A DNA stretch of 36,619 bases from a virus: the IMG/VR virus record IMGVR_UViG_3300025889_000376, positions 1-36,619 of that record. One strand, written 5' to 3'. Positions 28,654-36,619 of the stretch are shown in pieces. Each line of letters opens with the position of its first letter. Position 1 is the stretch's first letter. The notes under the pieces are model-generated. The model saw only the letters and a list, made by a program, of their open reading frames with translations, made no database searches and was not told the origin of the DNA. The translations under genes and the position numbers were made by a program.

Positions 28654-30280
28654 CGTTTACTTTGCCGACGACTTCAAGCCGTCGTTTGGCATCCCGTGGG
28701 TGGACATCCCGAATCGGGACATCCTAGCGTCGTGGCCGCAGGAGCAACTGGTCGAGTACTTGGCCTTCCGCGAGGAACGTAACCGGCAAGCCCTCGACAA
28801 CCCCGTGGGCGCAGGCTGGACGCTGCCCATGTGGCATGAGGTGATGGACGCTTGGAACAAGTACCAGAACATCATCATCCTTGGTGGCAACCGGAGTGCC
28901 AAGAGCGTGTTCGCCAGCCGCCTGTGCGTGTGGGCCGCCGGCACGATACCCGCCGCCGAGGTCCGTGCTTACCACGTCAACGAGGACCGGAGCATTGAGG
29001 ATCAACAGCGGATGATCTACGACGCCTTACCCGTTGGCATCCGTTCCTTACCGACCAAAAAAGGACTGAACCATTCGGTCCAGTATTCACAGAAAAACGG
29101 CTTCACCGACAACATCTGCATCTTGCCCCCGCTACAAGGCGCCCGTCGTGGTGGCAGCATCAAGTTCAGTAATTACCGTAGTTATCAAGCGGACGCGCAG
29201 GTGGCCGAGGGCTACAAGGCCCACGTCATCTGGTGCGACGAGGAATGTCCTCAGAAGATGTTTGAGACGCTCCAGTACCGCACGTCCGACTACCACGGAC
29301 GCATCATCCTGACGTTCACCACGCTGACCGGATGGACCCCGCTGGTGCAGGACATCCTTGGCAAGACCCGCACGATCAAGAAGCGGTTTGCTCCGCTGGT
29401 CGGCAAGGATTTGCCCGTCATCCAAGAGTCCATCAGCCGCCCCAACACGGTCATCTTCTATTTCTGGACGGAAGACAACGCCTTCCTAGATACTTCCGAC
29501 TTCTCCAAGAAGCTCCTTGGTCGTCCCCGCGAGGAAGTCCTTGCCCGCGCTTATGGCATTCCCACGAAGTCGATTACTTCCGTCTTCCCCGGATTCAACA
29601 AGGAGGTCAACGTCATCCCCCATGAAACGATTCCTTTCGTCCGTAACGCAGACTATGCGGTCACTCGGTACATGGCTGTGGATCCGGCTGGCTCAAAAAA
29701 CTGGTTCATGCTCTGGGTCGCCATCGACGCCGCCGGAACCTGGTGGGTCTACCGAGAGTGGCCCGATTACGACGACTGGGCCTTGCCCGGATCAACCGCT
29801 GAAGGAAAGCCCGGCCCCGCGCAAAAGGGCAGCAAGAAAGGCATCAAGGACTACGTCGAGCTTATCGGTCAATGTGAGAACGGCGAAACGATTTACGAAA
29901 GGTACATTGACCCGCGCCTCGGTGCAGCGGAAAGGCAGAGCGCCGAAGGAGCAACCACCATCATCTCCGAGTTGGACGATGTGGGAATGACGTTCATCCC
30001 CGCGCCCGGCGTGGAGATCGAGAACGGGCTGCAACTGATCAACGGGCTGTTGTCCTACGACGAGAAGAAGCCCATCTCCGCGATGAACGGCCCCAAGCTG
30101 TACATTTCGGAGCGGTGCCAGAATCTTGTCTACTCCATGCAGGAGTACACGGCCCGTGGCGGAAAGGATGAGGCGACCAAGGATCCCGTGGACTGCCTAC
30201 GCTACCTGCTGGTTTCCAACTGCGAATTCATCGACGGCAGCAAGGTTGAGGTGGAAGATAATCGGACGTGGAGTTATTAA
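28640..30280 (+). CDS. terL: Terminase large subunit (546 aa)
   Basis: The ATPase domain has LGGNRSAKSVF (Walker A-like, residues 81-91), VIWCDEE (Walker B with catalytic Glu, 196-202) and IILTFTTLTGWTP (coupling motif, 222-234). The RNase H-like nuclease domain has AVDPAGSKNWF (Asp348), YIDPRLGA (Asp424) and DPVDCLRY (Asp518). The ATPase packages DNA through the portal and the nuclease cuts concatemers. Length and motif order match the families of short-tailed and siphovirus phages with headful-like packaging, although the exact cleavage mode cannot be read. Confidence 0.95.
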   Translation: MPLGDVYFADDFKPSFGIPWVDIPNRDILASWPQEQLVEYLAFREERNRQALDNPVGAGWTLPMWHEVMDAWNKYQNIIILGGNRSAKSVFASRLCVWAAGTIPAAEVRAYHVNEDRSIEDQQRMIYDALPVGIRSLPTKKGLNHSVQYSQKNGFTDNICILPPLQGARRGGSIKFSNYRSYQADAQVAEGYKAHVIWCDEECPQKMFETLQYRTSDYHGRIILTFTTLTGWTPLVQDILGKTRTIKKRFAPLVGKDLPVIQESISRPNTVIFYFWTEDNAFLDTSDFSKKLLGRPREEVLARAYGIPTKSITSVFPGFNKEVNVIPHETIPFVRNADYAVTRYMAVDPAGSKNWFMLWVAIDAAGTWWVYREWPDYDDWALPGSTAEGKPGPAQKGSKKGIKDYVELIGQCENGETIYERYIDPRLGAAERQSAEGATTIISELDDVGMTFIPAPGVEIENGLQLINGLLSYDEKKPISAMNGPKLYISERCQNLVYSMQEYTARGGKDEATKDPVDCLRYLLVSNCEFIDGSKVEVEDNRTWSY

Positions 30281-30319
30281 CTTGTCTAATGTCAAGTCTG
30301 GCATTAGCCGCGTGCATCA

Positions 30320-32467
30320 ATGAGTTCCATCGACTCCATCCAGACTTCCGTGCCCAATGACCCCGGCTTGCAGTTGGCTCCCGTAGGAGACGCCGGCCCC
30401 AATTTCAACCTCCTCAAGAAGGCGTTTGAGGACTGCGTCCGTGACAACCAGCCGTACATCGACCAGTGCCGGCTGAACTACCAGACCCGCTACGCCATCT
30501 GGAACGGACAGTCCGCTGACGGCAAGAAGCACGCCCGTGAAGGCAGCAAGACCAGCCCCACTCCGTGGGATGGCGCGAGCGACCTGCGCGTCTTCCTGAC
30601 GGACAACATCATCAACAAGAAGGTAGCCATGCAGTGCATGGCATTCCAACGTGCTAATTTGTCGGCAGTACCCGTAGGTACTAACGACATGGCCCGCTCT
30701 CAGTTGGTGACGAACTTCATGCGCTGGCTGATCCAGACGCAGATTCCCGAGGTGGACCGCGAGGTGGAGATTGCATCCAACTACCTCAACGAAAAGGGCT
30801 TGGCCGTCATGGGTCAGTTTTGGGAAAAGCGTCGTGAGAAGGTGTTGGTCAACGTCCGCATTGAAGACCTCCAAGAGCAGTTCCCGCAGATCGACATCAC
30901 CGCCCTGATCAACGACAAGGGCGCCGAGAACGATCTAAAGAGCATTTTTGAGGAGCAGTACGGATGCTCCAAGGCCAAGGCCGCCTCCATGCTGCGGGAA
31001 CTCCGCAAGAGCGGCGAGACCAGCGTGCCGATGGACGGTCCCGAGCGTAGTTACCCCGTCCTCCGTGCGTTCAACCTGGACGAGAACCTGTTCATCCCGT
31101 CGTTCAGCCTCGACCTTGAGCGTGTCCCCGGCATCTACCGCGTTGAGTACTTCACCGCCGAGCAGCTCCGTCAGTTGGTTCGTGATGACGGTTGGGACAA
31201 GGACTGGGTGGAGAAGGCGATTGAAACGCAGCGTGGTCGTCTAATCACGATTAGTCCGTCCGAGTACCTTCAGCCGATCAGCCGTTCGTTTGTCTACACG
31301 CAGCAGCGGTTCACGGACAAGATCGGCGTCGTGTTCGCTTACCAGCGGTTGTCCGACGAGGACGGCATCCCCGGCATCTACTGCACGGTGTTCCATCCGA
31401 TGATGCCGCCCGACACTAACCACGAAGGCTACGCCAAGACGGGCCTCCTCGGTTACGCTCACGGCGAGTATCCGTTTGTCTTGTATCGCCGCGAGTACCT
31501 GTCGCGTAAGTTGCATGACTCCCGTGGCGTTCCCGAGCCGGGCAAGCCGTGGCAGGATCAGATCAAGGCGCACAAGGACAGCCGCATCGACGCCGCGTCC
31601 CTCGGAATTCTTCCTCCGATCTGCTACCCGCAAGGCCGCCCGCCGGGCCGCTGGGGTCCAGGTGCCATGATCTCGGAACGGCGTCCGAATGAGTACCATT
31701 ACGCCGACCGTCCGATACCGGACATGAACACGGAGAACTCTGAGAACCTGCTGGAAGCATCGTTCAAGGAGTACAACGGTTTTGCCAGCAAGGAAGGCGA
31801 TCCGTCCATTGACCCGATCTACAATCAGTTTGAGGTAAACAAATTCCTCACCTGCTTGGCCAAGAGCTTCCGACAGATCTGGAAACTGTACAAGCAGTAC
31901 GGCCAAGAACAGATCGTCTTCCGCGTCATGGGAGTAAAGGACGCCGAGAGCATGGTGTTCAACAAGGGAGACGTGAACGAGGAGTTCGACTTCTACCTGT
32001 CGTGGGACGTGCAGTCCACGGACTTCAAGCGGATGTCGGAAAAGTGGACGGCCATCATCCAAGGCGCCCAGTCGCTTGACCGCGACGGCGTCTGCGATTG
32101 GGCCGCGCTCTTCCAAGCGTTCGTGTCGTCCATCGACCCCAACATCGCGGAACGCATCATCCGTCCCGCCAAAGCTGGCCAGCAGCAGATCGTCAACGAC
32201 GAGCAGCAGGACTTGGCTCAGATTTTTGCCGGCATTCCCAAGAACATCCGCATTGGCACGCCGCCCCAGATCGGCCTGCAAGTCATGCAGCAGTACCTCC
32301 AGCAGCCCGACGTGCAGCAGCGGTACTCGCAAGATAATGCCTTCCGCGAGCGCATTGATGCACGGGCCAAGCAGTACCAGTTCCAAGCGCAACAGCAGCA
32401 GAACGCGCAGATTGGTCGCCTTGGTGCCGCGATGCCCGGCCCGATGCCGGCCACTACCACGCCTTGA
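30320..32467 (+). CDS. Portal protein (715 aa)
   Basis: The protein is large, soluble and follows the terminase. The first 130 residues (PYIDQCRLNYQTRYAIWNGQ, SPTPWDGASDLRVFLTDNII) read like the wing/stem start of P22-like portals of about 700 residues. It contains FWEKRREKVLVNV, further alpha/beta core elements, and a Gln-rich C-terminus (QQQQNAQIGRLGAAMPGPMP) like a barrel region. It forms the dodecameric DNA channel at the head vertex and binds the terminase. The assignment rests on position, size and overall pattern rather than a short motif. Confidence 0.85.
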   Translation: MSSIDSIQTSVPNDPGLQLAPVGDAGPNFNLLKKAFEDCVRDNQPYIDQCRLNYQTRYAIWNGQSADGKKHAREGSKTSPTPWDGASDLRVFLTDNIINKKVAMQCMAFQRANLSAVPVGTNDMARSQLVTNFMRWLIQTQIPEVDREVEIASNYLNEKGLAVMGQFWEKRREKVLVNVRIEDLQEQFPQIDITALINDKGAENDLKSIFEEQYGCSKAKAASMLRELRKSGETSVPMDGPERSYPVLRAFNLDENLFIPSFSLDLERVPGIYRVEYFTAEQLRQLVRDDGWDKDWVEKAIETQRGRLITISPSEYLQPISRSFVYTQQRFTDKIGVVFAYQRLSDEDGIPGIYCTVFHPMMPPDTNHEGYAKTGLLGYAHGEYPFVLYRREYLSRKLHDSRGVPEPGKPWQDQIKAHKDSRIDAASLGILPPICYPQGRPPGRWGPGAMISERRPNEYHYADRPIPDMNTENSENLLEASFKEYNGFASKEGDPSIDPIYNQFEVNKFLTCLAKSFRQIWKLYKQYGQEQIVFRVMGVKDAESMVFNKGDVNEEFDFYLSWDVQSTDFKRMSEKWTAIIQGAQSLDRDGVCDWAALFQAFVSSIDPNIAERIIRPAKAGQQQIVNDEQQDLAQIFAGIPKNIRIGTPPQIGLQVMQQYLQQPDVQQRYSQDNAFRERIDARAKQYQFQAQQQQNAQIGRLGAAMPGPMPATTTP

Positions 32468-32754
32468 TGCCAACGAAAAAGCACACGCTACTCACTCCCC
32501 GCGAACGCGCCGAGCGGCTGCAAACCGCTCTCGCTCGACTGATCGGCAACGATGCCTTTCAGGATTTCGTGGAGGGCTTGCGTGAGATTCAGCGCAACAC
32601 GCTGCTGGACTTGATGAATGACACGGTGGTGAAGGACGAACGCCTCACCGCCGCCGCCCTCGGTGAAATCCGTGCGTATGAAGCGATCATCAACCTATGC
32701 GATGATCACGTTCAGACGCGGTTGGCAGAAGCGGACGCGGAACAGGTTGAATAA
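32467..32754 (+). CDS. Small helical hypothetical protein (95 aa)
   Basis: ATG 32467 shares a base with the portal stop (TGATG); a TTG one codon earlier is less likely. The product is charged and helical (RERAERLQTALARLIGNDAF, QDFVEGLREIQRNTLLDLMN) and ends in an acidic helix. Position between portal and scaffold suggests a minor head or assembly protein. A similar 'RxxxFxxFLexlReexxxx' helical protein follows the portal in other phages, by recollection. Confidence 0.6.
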   Translation: MPTKKHTLLTPRERAERLQTALARLIGNDAFQDFVEGLREIQRNTLLDLMNDTVVKDERLTAAALGEIRAYEAIINLCDDHVQTRLAEADAEQVE

Positions 32755-32788
32755 ATCTTTCTAATACCGCTTGACAGTTGGTGTTTCG

Positions 32789-32831
32789 ATTAGCACGGCT
32801 AATGGCACTGGGCATCACGCCCTGCCATAAG
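32789..32831 (+). promoter_or_regulatory. Operator ATTAGC-ACG-GCTAAT plus extended -10 (site C)
   Basis: A perfect palindrome at 32789-32803 is followed after 16 bases by CCCTGCCATAAG (32820-32831), the same 11-mer CCCTGCCATAA as at site A. It lies 21 bases upstream of the scaffold ATG (32852). A TTGACA at 32771-32776 is further upstream with no good -10 at the usual distance. It is a likely promoter for the scaffold/capsid genes. Confidence 0.55.
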
Positions 32832-32851
32832 CCCTTGGGGGCCATAAACCC

Positions 32852-33958
32852 ATGTCTAACGAAACATCCTCCGCTCCTTCGCAGCCCGCTGAAGCGCAAT
32901 CCGCGCCCGAGGCAAAAGGCGATGCACCAAAAAAGGCCAATCTGAGCATCACCCAGGCTGCTCAACGCCTCCTTAACATGGAGGCCGAGAACGCTAAAGC
33001 CCAGGCGAAGCTAGTGGATCAGACGCCACAGCCGGAACCGGCTGAATCATCCGCATCAACCGAAGCGGCACCCGCCGAGTCGGTCGAACCCGAGGCGCAG
33101 GCTCCTGACGCGCAAGCGGAAGGCACCGAGGCCGAGGAAGATTCCGTTCCTTCACAGATCACGCCGGATCTTCAAAAGAAGATCGACAAGCGCATAGGCA
33201 AGGAGGTCGCAAAACGTAAAGCCCTTGAGGCCCAGTTGAACGAACTCCGTCTGGAAGTGGCCAAGGCGCAGCAAGGTCAGCAGGCGCAAGCCCCCGCTGC
33301 CCCGGTTGCTCCGCTCCCGCAAGGGAACCTGCCACTAGCCCAGATTGAGGACTTCAACCAGCTTCAGTCCCTCGCCCAACAGGCGAAGGAAGCCAAGCGG
33401 TTTGCCCAGCAGCAGTTAGCGCGTTCAAACTTTGAACCCATTCAACTGGGAGATCAGATTTTGGACCGCGAGCAGTTGAACACGATCATCATCAACGCTG
33501 AAAAGACGTTGGAGGATGACATCCCTGCCCGTACCGCGTTCTTGCAGCAAAGGCATCAGGCTCAACAGCTTGCCTACGAGAAGTTCCCCTTCTTGAAGGA
33601 CAAAAGCACCACCGAGTACGTCGCGGCCCAGCAGGCTTACCTGCAAATGCCGTGGCTGAAGAATCTGCCTAACTCGGACTGGATCATAGGGGTGCAGATT
33701 GAGGGTCTGAAAGCGTTGGAGGCCAAGGAGAAGGGCAAGTCCAAGTCTAACAAGACTGGGGTTGTTCCCTCCAGCAAGCCGCCCGCCGCTCAAACCGTTG
33801 CTACCACGGGTAGTTCCGAATCTCGGACGCCCAGTGGAACCAAGAGCCAAGCGCAAGTCGATGCCCTCCGAGCGCATCTGTCCAAGAAGGGTGGAGTCAC
33901 GACCAACGAAGCAGTCCAATTCCTCCTGGCCCGAGAAGCGGCCAAATCAACTCGTTAA
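32852..33958 (+). CDS. Scaffold-like capsid assembly protein (368 aa)
   Basis: The product is hydrophilic, with a long acidic Ala/Glu/Pro-rich N-terminal region (about residues 1-105: PEPAESSASTEAAPAESVEP) and a central coiled coil (about 110-145, KIDKRIGKEVAKRKALEAQL). The C-terminal part (about residues 325-368) is a basic helical module (TPSGTKSQAQVDALRAHLSK). This is the composition of scaffolding proteins, which direct capsid assembly and leave or are removed. It lies immediately before the major capsid gene. No protease is visible, so removal by exit is more likely than cleavage. Confidence 0.7.
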   Translation: MSNETSSAPSQPAEAQSAPEAKGDAPKKANLSITQAAQRLLNMEAENAKAQAKLVDQTPQPEPAESSASTEAAPAESVEPEAQAPDAQAEGTEAEEDSVPSQITPDLQKKIDKRIGKEVAKRKALEAQLNELRLEVAKAQQGQQAQAPAAPVAPLPQGNLPLAQIEDFNQLQSLAQQAKEAKRFAQQQLARSNFEPIQLGDQILDREQLNTIIINAEKTLEDDIPARTAFLQQRHQAQQLAYEKFPFLKDKSTTEYVAAQQAYLQMPWLKNLPNSDWIIGVQIEGLKALEAKEKGKSKSNKTGVVPSSKPPAAQTVATTGSSESRTPSGTKSQAQVDALRAHLSKKGGVTTNEAVQFLLAREAAKSTR

Positions 33959-33967
33959 ACATCTGTC

Positions 33968-34969
33968 ATGGCTCTATCAACTACTTACAATGTGGCGGGC
34001 GACCGTGAAGACCTCACGGACTTCCTGACCATCCTCGCTCCCGAGGATACTCCCAAGATCTCGACGTTCTCCAAGACGAAGAGAATGACCAATGCCTATC
34101 AGGAGTGGCAGGTCGATAGCCTTTCCCCGGTCGCCTTTGGTGGCGTGCTGGAAGGTCAGGATGTCCTCGCCTTCTCTAATCAGGCCGTCAACCGCGCTCG
34201 TATCGGTAACTACGTTCAGCAGTTCCGCGAGCAGTGGATGGTTTCCCGCCTCCAGGAGGCTTCGGACGTTGCTGGCGTGTCCAGCGAGGTTGCGAATGCC
34301 AAGATGAAGGCGATGCGCGAACTGAAGCGCGACATCGAAGCCTGCATCGGCTCCGACAATGATCGCCAGCAGGAGGCTCCGCCGGCCCCCTACAAGCTGC
34401 GTGCCCTCGGCAAGTGGATCAGCAACACGCCCGGTTCGGACGTGCCCGCTGCCTTCCGCACGCCCACCGGCAACATCAACTCGACCAGCACCAGCACCCT
34501 TGGTGAGTCGGCCTTCAACGACGTGTTCCAGTCGATCTTCCAGCAGGTCGGTGGCCGTCGCTCCTACACGCTGTTTGCCGGTCCCTCGCTCAAGCGTGCG
34601 ATCAGCAAGTTCCAGCGCACGGAAGGTTCTTCCGGCACCACGAAGACCTACATGGTCACGCAGGATGCCTCGGAGCATCAGATCGACCTCGACGTGACCG
34701 TTTACGTCGGCGACTTCCACACCGTGACCATCGTCCCGGACCTGTTCAACGGCATCCTTGATGGCGGCGATCCGTCGTCCACCACGGACCAGCAGAAGGC
34801 CCGTGGCTACGTCATCGACCCCGAGCTGGTCGGCATCGGCTATATGCTCGGTATCGAAAGCAACGAACTTCCTGACCTCGGTGGTGGTCGTCGCGGGTTC
34901 ATCCTCGCGGCGTTGACCCTCATGGTTAAGAATCCTCTCGGCCTCGGCAAGTTCGCCGCGACGAGCTAA
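33968..34969 (+). CDS. Major capsid protein, DUF5309/SU10 type (333 aa)
   Basis: The N-terminus MALSTTYNVAGDREDLTDFL, then TILAPEDTPKISTFSKTKRM and a WQVDSLSPVAFGGVLEGQDV segment, fits the DUF5309 major-capsid family, an HK97-fold group that includes phage SU10. A helical spine (NAKMKAMRELKRDIEACIGS) and a beta-rich C-terminal half (YMVTQDASEHQIDLDVTVYV) follow. It starts nine bases after the scaffold stop without an SD. High expression is expected; codon use is visibly cleaner (GCC, CTC, GTC-rich) than in the early genes. Confidence 0.85.
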   Translation: MALSTTYNVAGDREDLTDFLTILAPEDTPKISTFSKTKRMTNAYQEWQVDSLSPVAFGGVLEGQDVLAFSNQAVNRARIGNYVQQFREQWMVSRLQEASDVAGVSSEVANAKMKAMRELKRDIEACIGSDNDRQQEAPPAPYKLRALGKWISNTPGSDVPAAFRTPTGNINSTSTSTLGESAFNDVFQSIFQQVGGRRSYTLFAGPSLKRAISKFQRTEGSSGTTKTYMVTQDASEHQIDLDVTVYVGDFHTVTIVPDLFNGILDGGDPSSTTDQQKARGYVIDPELVGIGYMLGIESNELPDLGGGRRGFILAALTLMVKNPLGLGKFAATS

Positions 34970-34980
34970 CCCTCAACCAT

Positions 34981-34985
34981 AGGAG
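34981..34985 (+). promoter_or_regulatory. Strong Shine-Dalgarno (AGGAG) before the decoration gene
   Basis: AGGAG lies nine bases before ATG 34995. It is the only clear SD I find at an annotated gene start, which suggests separately boosted translation of this abundant head protein. Confidence 0.7.
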
Positions 34986-34994
34986 ATCACTACC

Positions 34995-35462
34995 ATGGCT
35001 GATACTGCTGTCACCATCGCCCGCGCCCGCACTTCTGAGCTTTCGCTTCAGGAGCAGGCTCGCGGCTTCTCGAACAAGTTCAACGTCAAGTACTCCGATG
35101 TCGCTTTCGGTTCCGGTTCGTCCGATACCGTCACGCTGACGCTGGGTGCGCTGCCGTCGAAGTATGTTCTCAACAATGCGCTGGTGAACGTCACGACTGC
35201 CTTTGCTGGCACGACTGCCTTCACCATCCAGGTTGGCACCACGACCACCACGAACAACCTCGTCACCGCTCAGTCGGTGCTGACGGCTGGCGTGCTGGCC
35301 GGCGTTCCGACGACCGCCACGATCCGCACCGCTACGGCGTCTGCGAACCTCGTTGCGATCTTCACGAATGCCACGGGTGGTTCGCCGTCCGCCCTCACGG
35401 CGGGCGAGTTGGACATCTACCTGAACATCGTTGATCTGACCGATCCGACCAAGCTCGGATAA
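34995..35462 (+). CDS. Putative head decoration/stabilisation protein (155 aa)
   Basis: The product is Thr/Ala/Val-rich and beta-structured (DTVTLTLGALPSKYVLNNAL, TAFTIQVGTTTTTNNLVTAQ), of the size and place of head decoration proteins after the major capsid gene. It has a strong SD. A terminator follows directly. The residues 1-45 are a helical arm. A minor capsid or fibre-like role is an alternative. Confidence 0.6.
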   Translation: MADTAVTIARARTSELSLQEQARGFSNKFNVKYSDVAFGSGSSDTVTLTLGALPSKYVLNNALVNVTTAFAGTTAFTIQVGTTTTTNNLVTAQSVLTAGVLAGVPTTATIRTATASANLVAIFTNATGGSPSALTAGELDIYLNIVDLTDPTKLG

Positions 35463-35469
35463 TGATACT

Positions 35470-35507
35470 GGGGGCATCCTGCAAAGGCTCTGCCCCCTTC
35501 CTCTTTT
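35470..35507 (+). terminator. Rho-independent terminator after the capsid block
   Basis: GGGGGCA (35470-35476) pairs with TGCCCCC (35491-35497), followed by TTCCTCTTTT. It closes the capsid transcription unit and ends right at the next start codon (35508), so some read-through for the neck genes is likely. Confidence 0.8.
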
Positions 35508-35870
35508 ATGGTTTCTGACGAGCCTCAAGTCATCGCCTCCCTGCCGCCGTCGCTTGTCCGCGAATTCTGGCGTGAGGTCGAGGAGGGTCTGCCCGACGAG
35601 AAGGTCAAGGCAGGTCTGCGACAGGTGGAACAAGCTAAGGTCATGCGTGCCCAAGGCTCCACCAAGATTGAGGGCTTGGGGCAGATGGCGGCCCGTATTG
35701 ACCCGCGTCTGTTTTTCCGCCTCCAGCAGCAGCACGGAAATGCCGTGCATGAGTGGATGCCGGAATACTTGAAGGACAATCCCGACATGTGCGCCAAGGG
35801 CTACCGGCCTAAGGTCAGCGCCGCCCGTCACGGTCTTACCGGCGGGTGGTACGCCAATAAGGATTCTTGA
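35508..35870 (+). CDS. Hypothetical neck-region protein (120 aa)
   Basis: The sequence LPPSLVREFWREVEEGLPDE then KVKAGLRQVEQAKVMRAQGS, TKIEGLGQMAARIDPRLFFR and a GYRPKVSAARHGLTGGWYAN end recalls a phage protein found after major capsid genes in short-tailed phages. It may be a head-completion or connector accessory. It starts with ATG immediately after the terminator. Conserved residues around PDMCAKGYRPK might be structural. The function is not known to me. Confidence 0.6.
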   Translation: MVSDEPQVIASLPPSLVREFWREVEEGLPDEKVKAGLRQVEQAKVMRAQGSTKIEGLGQMAARIDPRLFFRLQQQHGNAVHEWMPEYLKDNPDMCAKGYRPKVSAARHGLTGGWYANKDS

Positions 35871-36619
35871 GGACGATCCCCTACAGTACCGCGTTGTCAC
35901 GGCTGACCAGCCTCATCGGCATCCCGATGAGCAGGCTGACGACGGAACTGGCGGATACCCTCAACACGCTTTTCAACAGCAACGTCCGACAGATCTGGGG
36001 CGCCGGTAACTGGCCCGATCTCTCAATCTGGGGTGAGGCACGGTTTGCCGGTGACCTACTGACGTACCCCAACGACCTTAGCCAAACAAGCGTCTGGACG
36101 GCCACCAACCTGACCGTAACGGCTAATTCCATTGCTAACCCTGCGGACAACCGGGTAACGGCCAACAGGCTGCTGGAAACGGTCACTAGCGGCCAGCACA
36201 GCGTTTCTCAGGCGATTAGCGGGTTTCCGAGCACGCAGTACCAAGCCTCGGTCTACGCCCGCCCGAATAGCCGCGATTACATCCGGCTGGCGGTTAATGA
36301 CGGCACCACGACCTTTAGCACGTTCTTCAACGTGCAAGCAGGCACAATCGGGACGCAATCTGGCGTCACCTCCGCCAATATCCAGCAGTGCCCCAACGGC
36401 TTCTTCCTCTGCACGATCACCTACACGACGGGTACGGCCTGCACCGCCCAGACCTACTCGGTCAACGTGTCCACCGATGGCAGCACGATCTCCTACGCGG
36501 GCGATACCGCCAAGGGCGTGTACCTCTGGGGCAACCTTGTGGTGCAGCAGACGAATGTCAGCCCCAACCAGTTCATCGTCCCGTACGACCAGACTGGCGA
36601 GAAGGTGATTGATGCCTTG
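35867..36619 (+). CDS. Neck/adaptor-type protein with a lectin-like insertion, cut by the window end
   Basis: The frame is open from a TTG at 35867 (TTGA overlap with the upstream stop) to the last base, at least 250 codons. Residues 1-60 (RTIPYSTALSRLTSLIGIPM, then ELADTLNTLFNSNVRQIWGA) look like a head-to-tail adaptor start. The following stretch (SVYARPNSRDYIRLAVNDGT, TTFSTFFNVQAGTIGTQSGV, VYLWGNLVVQQTN) has the pattern of phage concanavalin/laminin-G-like domains ending in ylWGaqlexg. The gene is incomplete. A TTG start is less certain than an ATG. Confidence 0.55.
   Translation, partial: MRTIPYSTALSRLTSLIGIPMSRLTTELADTLNTLFNSNVRQIWGAGNWPDLSIWGEARFAGDLLTYPNDLSQTSVWTATNLTVTANSIANPADNRVTANRLLETVTSGQHSVSQAISGFPSTQYQASVYARPNSRDYIRLAVNDGTTTFSTFFNVQAGTIGTQSGVTSANIQQCPNGFFLCTITYTTGTACTAQTYSVNVSTDGSTISYAGDTAKGVYLWGNLVVQQTNVSPNQFIVPYDQTGEKVIDAL

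Noticed and set aside
31241-32473. 410-codon leftward ORF opposite the portal gene
   Set aside because: Antisense to the portal, with Arg/Leu/Val-rich shadow composition and no motif.
32771-32803. Sigma-70 promoter with TTGACA at 32771 as the main scaffold promoter
   Set aside because: No -10-like hexamer lies 16-18 bases downstream; the extended -10 element at 32823-32831 is the better candidate.
34926-35900. 324-codon leftward ORF opposite the decoration and neck genes
   Set aside because: It spans several well-supported rightward genes and a terminator, and shows only shadow composition.
1-36619. CRISPR array or integrase/attachment site
   Set aside because: No repeat-spacer arrays of CRISPR length and no tyrosine or serine recombinase motifs were found.

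Overview
The window is a large, nearly whole fragment of a tailed double-stranded DNA bacteriophage genome, probably a short-tailed (podovirus-like) phage of about 40 kb from an environmental, uncultured source. It holds a terminase large subunit, a portal of about 715 residues, a scaffold-like protein, a DUF5309/SU10-type major capsid protein, a tail hub, fibres and three very large tail or internal virion proteins. I see no tail sheath, tape measure, integrase, tRNA, DNA polymerase or helicase. Most genes lack a Shine-Dalgarno sequence; the putative head decoration gene is the clear exception. This suggests a host that does not depend on strong SD pairing, but the host phylum cannot be read from the sequence.

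Layout. 1-12.2 kb (rightward): tail and internal virion genes, with a phage signal peptidase and a virion protein carrying two self-processing Hint domains. 12.2-13.7 kb (rightward): two small membrane proteins (holin candidates), a metallophosphoesterase and a small winged-helix-like protein. 13.7-20.1 kb (leftward): a compact early operon joined by ATGA overlaps. It includes a broken RusA-like resolvase, a broken HTH gene, a lysozyme-like endolysin, an SSB-like protein with an acidic tail, a PD-(D/E)XK exonuclease, an HhH protein and, first in line, a ribbon-helix-helix regulator. 20.2-21.9 kb (rightward): a small ORF, about 340 nt of apparently structured non-coding RNA, a receptor-binding-type protein and two small proteins. 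22.0-23.4 kb (leftward): a C5-cytosine methyltransferase whose whole length is also open in a second frame, followed by an XRE regulator. 23.4-23.9 kb: non-coding, with a 14-15 bp iterated A-tract motif (origin candidate) and a terminator. 23.9-25.8 kb (leftward): small acidic proteins and a sliding-clamp-like protein. 26.0-36.6 kb (rightward): packaging and head genes, interrupted by a leftward glycosyltransferase. The window ends inside a neck or tail gene.

How the genes fit together: the leftward genes look like early recombination, DNA-modification and regulatory functions working with the host replisome. The rightward genes build the particle. A palindrome, ATTAGC-N3-GCTAAT, lies in intergenic DNA upstream of the packaging block and the scaffold/capsid block, with a one-mismatch copy upstream of the terminase block. 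It may be the operator that coordinates late expression. The strongest candidates for something new are the methyltransferase overlapping-gene pair, the structured RNA, the dual-Hint virion protein with a nearby signal peptidase, the iteron array and the ATTAGC operator set.
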